Origin: Dryocola clanedunensis_A
GTDB lineage: Bacteria; Pseudomonadota; Gammaproteobacteria; Enterobacterales; Enterobacteriaceae
DNA: 64,000 nt
Reading direction: 5' to 3' (one strand)
Assembly: GCA_038405435.1 (NCBI GenBank)
Contig: JBBYHZ010000004.1
The first letter of the stretch is position 1, and every line of letters starts with the position of its first letter. The translations under genes and the position numbers were made by a program. This document shows positions 60,534 through 64,000 of the stretch, one piece after another. The notes beneath the pieces are model-generated. The model was given only the letters and a program-made list of their open reading frames with translations. It made no database searches and was not told where the DNA came from.

Positions 60534-61334
60534 TTATTGATTAAATTGCTGATTCAGCGGCCTGATACGGAACGTTGCGGCGGTAGTCAGCAGCAGATCT
60601 CCTTCAGGTGCCCATCCCCGCAGCACGGCATGAACCACCAGCCCCTGCGGCAGACTGCCGATAATTTGAGAGGGCAGCACGGAATAGTGAAGCCGTCGGA
60701 GGGGCCGGGGATGTAAAAGCGAGGCACTAAAATGGACTTCGTAATGTGTCTGAATAACGCTATAAAGCGTGAAGAGATCGCTGACCCGCCAGGCGGGATG
60801 ACAAGCACTGTCTGTTCCGCTGATTTCCCCGGCCAGCGTCGAGGAAGCAAGCATGCGCTGAAACAGGACGGCATCGAGAAATCCCCAGCGTCCGACCGGC
60901 GACATCGCCTCGCCGGGATAAAGCAGGAGCGGCGTTTCCAGGTCAGCGGTCTCGCAATCGTAGGGGAGGATCGTTTGATCCGGGGCCGAAGCCGAAAAAA
61001 GCCGGGCGCTAACACAGCAGCTTTCTTCATCGACGGTCACCAGCCGGGCCTCAACTCCCCCGGCCTTATCCGCTAACGACAGTCGGTATGGAGTGCCGCA
61101 CGCAAGCGGCTTGCGCAAACGCGCGCTAAAGCGATAAAAATCGCCCTGCGGTTGGCTGTTCAGCAGCCTTTCAGTCAGCGCGCTTTTGACATCCAGCATC
61201 GCGCGCATGCCGTGCACTATGACGCCCTTACACCCCATGGAACGGGCAAATTGTTCGTCAAAATGTATCGGGTTGTTATCGCCTGAAAAACCAGCCCATT
61301 GCCGGGCGTCCTCCTGCTGCCAGCTAACTATCAT
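60534..61334 (-). CDS. MaoC-type hotdog dehydratase
   Basis: A 266-aa protein whose N-terminus has the (R)-specific hydratase/dehydratase motif 'GDNNPIHFDEQFA' with Asp19 and His24, then 'GCKGVIVHGMRAML'. The remaining ~170 residues look like a second hotdog domain without obvious catalytic residues, giving a double-hotdog fold. It should dehydrate 3-hydroxyacyl-ACP. Its ATG overlaps the ketosynthase stop (ATGA at 61331-61334). Confidence 0.83.
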   Translation of the reverse strand: MIVSWQQEDARQWAGFSGDNNPIHFDEQFARSMGCKGVIVHGMRAMLDVKSALTERLLNSQPQGDFYRFSARLRKPLACGTPYRLSLADKAGGVEARLVTVDEESCCVSARLFSASAPDQTILPYDCETADLETPLLLYPGEAMSPVGRWGFLDAVLFQRMLASSTLAGEISGTDSACHPAWRVSDLFTLYSVIQTHYEVHFSASLLHPRPLRRLHYSVLPSQIIGSLPQGLVVHAVLRGWAPEGDLLLTTAATFRIRPLNQQFNQ

Positions 61335-62587
61335 GGTTCATCCTTACCGATAACCAGCACGGCGTTGGCGCCGCCAAATCCAAAGCTGAGATTAAGGGTG
61401 TTGTGCAAAGTCAGATGGCGATGCCCCTCGGGTACATAATCCAGATCGCACAACGGGTCGGGAGCGTTGAGGTTGTGGGTAGCCGGTACGCACTGATGCT
61501 CCAGCGCCTGCAGGCAGACGATCGATTCAAAGCTGCCCGCCGCAGCGATCAAATGCCCCGAATAGGATTTGGTACTGGAGATGGGGACAAGCCGCGCCCG
61601 GTCACCAAAGACCTCTTTTATTGCCTCAGATTCATTAACATCATTCATCGGCGTAGAGGTGCCGTGCGCATTGATATAGTCGATATCAGCAGGATCTAAT
61701 CCTGCCTGTTCCAGCGCCCGTCGTATCGTTTTTACGCGGGCGACTTTATCCTCCGCCGGGGCACTAAAATCAAAAGCATCTGAGTAATTCCCGTAGCCTT
61801 TTATCTCGCCAAATATCTTCGCACCGCGGGCCAGGGCCGATTCCCGGTCTTCCAGACATAGAACCGCAGCGCCTTCGGAAAGCACAAAACCATTACGATC
61901 GAGACTGAAAGGACAGCTGGCTTTGGTGATATCTTCAGCCTCGCTTGCCAGCGCGCCTAATACATCAATATTCCACACCGATGCTGAAGTCCGCAGTGAT
62001 TCTCCGCCGCCCGCCAGCATCATTTTCGCGCGTCCGCTGCGGATAACCTCAAAGGCATCGCCAATGGCGATTGTTCCCGTCGCACAGGCGGCTATTGGCG
62101 TATTTTGATAGCCGCGCAACCCCCAATAGAGGCTACAGGCAGCGGTTGCCACGTTTGGCATCGAAATGAAGCAGCCAAACGGCGATCCCAGTTTGCTGCG
62201 CAGATACTCTTCGTAATTAATTTGGGTTTCATCCTGCCCCGCCCAGCCGGTGCCGATGATCGTGCCGCAGTCCAGCAAATCGTAGTAATCAGCGGGGGTG
62301 CCTTCCGGGAACGCCATCGCCATTGCCTCTCTCGCAGAAGACAGCGCCAGACGAGCAAAGCGGGGCAGCCGTCGGCGAATTGCAGCCGGTACGGTTTTCA
62401 GGTCTGGCTCCTGGTTCACTACGCCGAAATAATGGGATTTGATGCCCATCTCACGCCAGTCGTAATACTGGTAGCCAGGCCGATAATCCATGATTGCCGC
62501 CCAGCTCTCTTCGGCGCTCATCCCAAGGGGGGTCACTGCCCCGTAGCCGGTAACAACCACGCGCCGTGGCACAGAAGGTTTATTCAT
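61331..62587 (-). CDS. Beta-ketoacyl-ACP synthase (FabF-like)
   Basis: Condensing enzyme of 418 aa with a complete Cys-His-His triad: Cys168 ('AACATGTIAIG'), His308 ('INAHGTSTPMND') and His345 ('KSYSGHLIAAAG'). It is thus an active ketosynthase, not a chain-length factor. It is clearly divergent from housekeeping FabF and FabB in its N-terminal third. The start is ATG 62587 or the adjacent ATG 62590, with AAAGGAC upstream, overlapping the end of the channel gene by 6-9 bases. Confidence 0.93.
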   Translation of the reverse strand: MNKPSVPRRVVVTGYGAVTPLGMSAEESWAAIMDYRPGYQYYDWREMGIKSHYFGVVNQEPDLKTVPAAIRRRLPRFARLALSSAREAMAMAFPEGTPADYYDLLDCGTIIGTGWAGQDETQINYEEYLRSKLGSPFGCFISMPNVATAACSLYWGLRGYQNTPIAACATGTIAIGDAFEVIRSGRAKMMLAGGGESLRTSASVWNIDVLGALASEAEDITKASCPFSLDRNGFVLSEGAAVLCLEDRESALARGAKIFGEIKGYGNYSDAFDFSAPAEDKVARVKTIRRALEQAGLDPADIDYINAHGTSTPMNDVNESEAIKEVFGDRARLVPISSTKSYSGHLIAAAGSFESIVCLQALEHQCVPATHNLNAPDPLCDLDYVPEGHRHLTLHNTLNLSFGFGGANAVLVIGKDEP

Positions 62588-63986
62588 CATGAAGTCCTTT
62601 ATCATCGTTAATATCGCGGGCTCCCCCGCCAAGGGCGAGCCACAATTTCATCGTGGCGTTGAGGTAGCCGTACTGCAGCGCAGAAATGCTGACCTTGCTT
62701 CTCAGTAACGTATCCTGTGCATCAAGCAGGGTCTGGAACGACACCGCGCCCGACCGGTACTGACTTTGTACAATGTCCAGACGCCGCAGGCTGAGCTGTA
62801 AATCCTCGAGCTGATGCTGACGCTGCCGCGCGTAGCTGAGCCGCTCGGCCTGGGCGTTATCAACGTCCGCCAGCGCGTTGTAGACCGCGCTGCGAAAATC
62901 AATTGCCGCCTGCTGTACCTCTATGTGTGACTTTGCCACCGTCAGCTGCACGGTATTCCATTGAACGAACGGCAGGGCGACTGCGCTGCCGACGCTGCTG
63001 ACAGGGTTAGTGAACCACTGGTTAAAAATGGCGCTTCCTGCGTTCAGTGAAGCGCTCAGTGAAAGAGTGGGCCAGAAGCTCAGCCGGGCCGCATCCGATC
63101 CCGCAAGCGCCGCCCGAAGCCGCCACTCTGCCGCCTTAACATCGGGACGCCGTGCGAGCGCCGCGACGGGTAAAGACTGAACAACCGGAATATCCTGGCG
63201 GGGATCGAGCGATGTCCGTTCCGGCTGGCGGTTCAAAGGAGAGGTATTGAACAAAATTGCCGTTGCGTTGCGGGCGCGCTCGCGTTGCTGTTCATAATCG
63301 CTGAGCTGGTTCTGCCGGCTCAGCAACGTCTGGCGGGCCTGCAGCACATCGGTCTGCCCCACGGCACCGGCGGCATAGCGGGCTTCGGCCAGCTGCAAAG
63401 TCTGCTGAGCAATAACGATGCTCTCCCGCTGGCTGGCAATGTTCTGGTTCAGATTGGCTATCTGCCAGTAAAAATCAGCCGTGGTGCCAATGAGCGTTAA
63501 AGCCGTATTCTGACGATCTTGTTCTGACGCCTGGACAAGCCACTGCGCCTGCTCGCGTGCGCGGGCCAGCCTGCCCCATAAATCCAGCTCGTAGCTAAGC
63601 GAAAGCGACGAGCTGTAGCTTTCTTCGGGCGTCCTGTTTTGCCTGAGGTTGCGGCTGTTGTTGGCATTCGCGCCCACCGAGACGTCCGGCGTTGCGTTGG
63701 TGTCCGTCAGTCCGGCTTCAAGCCGGGCAAGCTGGAGCTGAAGCCCCGCTTTCGCCAGATCGTTATTGCTGACCAGCACGGCGCTAAGCGTGCGGGATAG
63801 CAACGGATCCTGAAAGTTATCCCACCAGTGCGGGGTATTCTGCAGCCAGCCCGTTCCGCTCTCTTTCAATCGCCACTCTGGCGGCACGGAAAGCATCGGC
63901 CGTTGATAATCGCTTTTTAGCAGGTTGCCGCATCCGCAGAGCACGACGACCGTGAGAGTGATGACAATCAGCCTGTGCATGTTCAT
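62580..63986 (-). CDS. Outer-membrane efflux channel lipoprotein (OprM/NodT family)
   Basis: Outer-membrane factor of 468 aa for RND or ABC export systems. A lipoprotein signal with Cys19 (LCGC) is followed by 'PPEWRLKESGTGWLQNTPHWWDNFQDPLLS' and two TolC-type repeats ('YELDLWGRLARAREQAQ', 'LPVAALARRPDVKAAEWRLRAA'). It is immediately upstream of, and overlaps, the ketosynthase gene, so export and acyl-chain synthesis are co-expressed. Inner-membrane partners are expected beyond 64000. Confidence 0.94.
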   Translation of the reverse strand: MNMHRLIVITLTVVVLCGCGNLLKSDYQRPMLSVPPEWRLKESGTGWLQNTPHWWDNFQDPLLSRTLSAVLVSNNDLAKAGLQLQLARLEAGLTDTNATPDVSVGANANNSRNLRQNRTPEESYSSSLSLSYELDLWGRLARAREQAQWLVQASEQDRQNTALTLIGTTADFYWQIANLNQNIASQRESIVIAQQTLQLAEARYAAGAVGQTDVLQARQTLLSRQNQLSDYEQQRERARNATAILFNTSPLNRQPERTSLDPRQDIPVVQSLPVAALARRPDVKAAEWRLRAALAGSDAARLSFWPTLSLSASLNAGSAIFNQWFTNPVSSVGSAVALPFVQWNTVQLTVAKSHIEVQQAAIDFRSAVYNALADVDNAQAERLSYARQRQHQLEDLQLSLRRLDIVQSQYRSGAVSFQTLLDAQDTLLRSKVSISALQYGYLNATMKLWLALGGGARDINDDKGLHDE

Positions 63987-64000
63987 TCCCGGGCCAGCGC
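63983..64000 (-). CDS. Possible 3' end of an upstream gene (partial)
   Basis: Reading the minus strand from the window edge gives five sense codons (ALARE) and a TGA at 63983-63985 that overlaps the channel gene's ATG by the ATGA pattern used elsewhere in this operon. This would fit the tail of an inner-membrane exporter component, but 18 bases cannot prove a gene. Confidence 0.3.
   Translation of the reverse strand, partial: ALARE

Noticed and set aside
1..64000. CRISPR array, tRNA, rRNA or prophage
   Set aside because: No regularly spaced repeats, tRNA arm motifs, rRNA sequence or phage structural genes were seen.

Overview
The window reads as chromosomal DNA of a member of the Enterobacteriaceae. 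Most housekeeping genes match Escherichia coli K-12 proteins residue for residue over long stretches as I recall them (FbaB, YegT/U/V/W, ThiD/M, Mrp, MetG, MdfA, DeoR, DacC, GsiA-D, IaaA, MoeA/B). The DNA looks GC-rich by eye, closer to Enterobacter, Kosakonia or Cedecea type genomes than to E. coli. I cannot fix the genus. I see no rRNA, tRNA, CRISPR array or intact prophage.

Layout. (1) 70-6482, minus strand: a catabolic operon with an enolase-superfamily (probably acid-sugar) dehydratase followed by a complete peptide/nickel-type ABC importer; a good CRP site lies upstream. (2) 6798-13889: fbaB diverging from yegTUV, then yegW and thiMD with a textbook TPP riboswitch. (3) 14031-19330: a small PAAR protein with a probable membrane partner, the end of an IS3-family element, an outer-membrane barrel protein, a large MscS-type channel and a small secreted protein. 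(4) 19458-25754: a periplasmic molybdenum hydroxylase (Tat-exported large subunit, 2Fe-2S subunit, tri-haem cytochrome c) diverging from its own cofactor-maturation pair. (5) 25818-29767: yehS, mrp, metG. (6) 29856-37172: mdfA, two PAP2 phosphatases, deoR, dacC, gstB, yliI, bssR, which in E. coli lie in another part of the chromosome from metG. (7) 37308-42063: two lipoproteins, two paralogous LysR-type regulators and a LuxR-type regulator, in the place where E. coli has yliE, yliF and rimO. (8) 42221-50756: glutathione importer gsiABCD with iaaA, diverging from moeAB.

(9) 50821-58927, minus strand: a chaperone-usher fimbrial operon. A tyrosine recombinase and an invertible segment of about 312 bp with 14-bp inverted repeats lie upstream of the major pilin gene. 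A TTGACA-17-TAGGAT promoter sits inside the segment and points away from the pilin gene, so the assembled sequence appears to be phase OFF. Two LuxR-family regulators with degenerate receiver domains close the operon.

(10) 59536-64000, minus strand: a tightly coupled mini fatty-acid/polyketide set (ketosynthase, MaoC-type dehydratase, acyl carrier protein, ketoreductase) behind an RND-type outer-membrane channel. It continues beyond the right edge. This cluster and the fimbrial phase switch are the most interesting parts of the window. Dispersed REP-like palindromes mark many of the intergenic regions.
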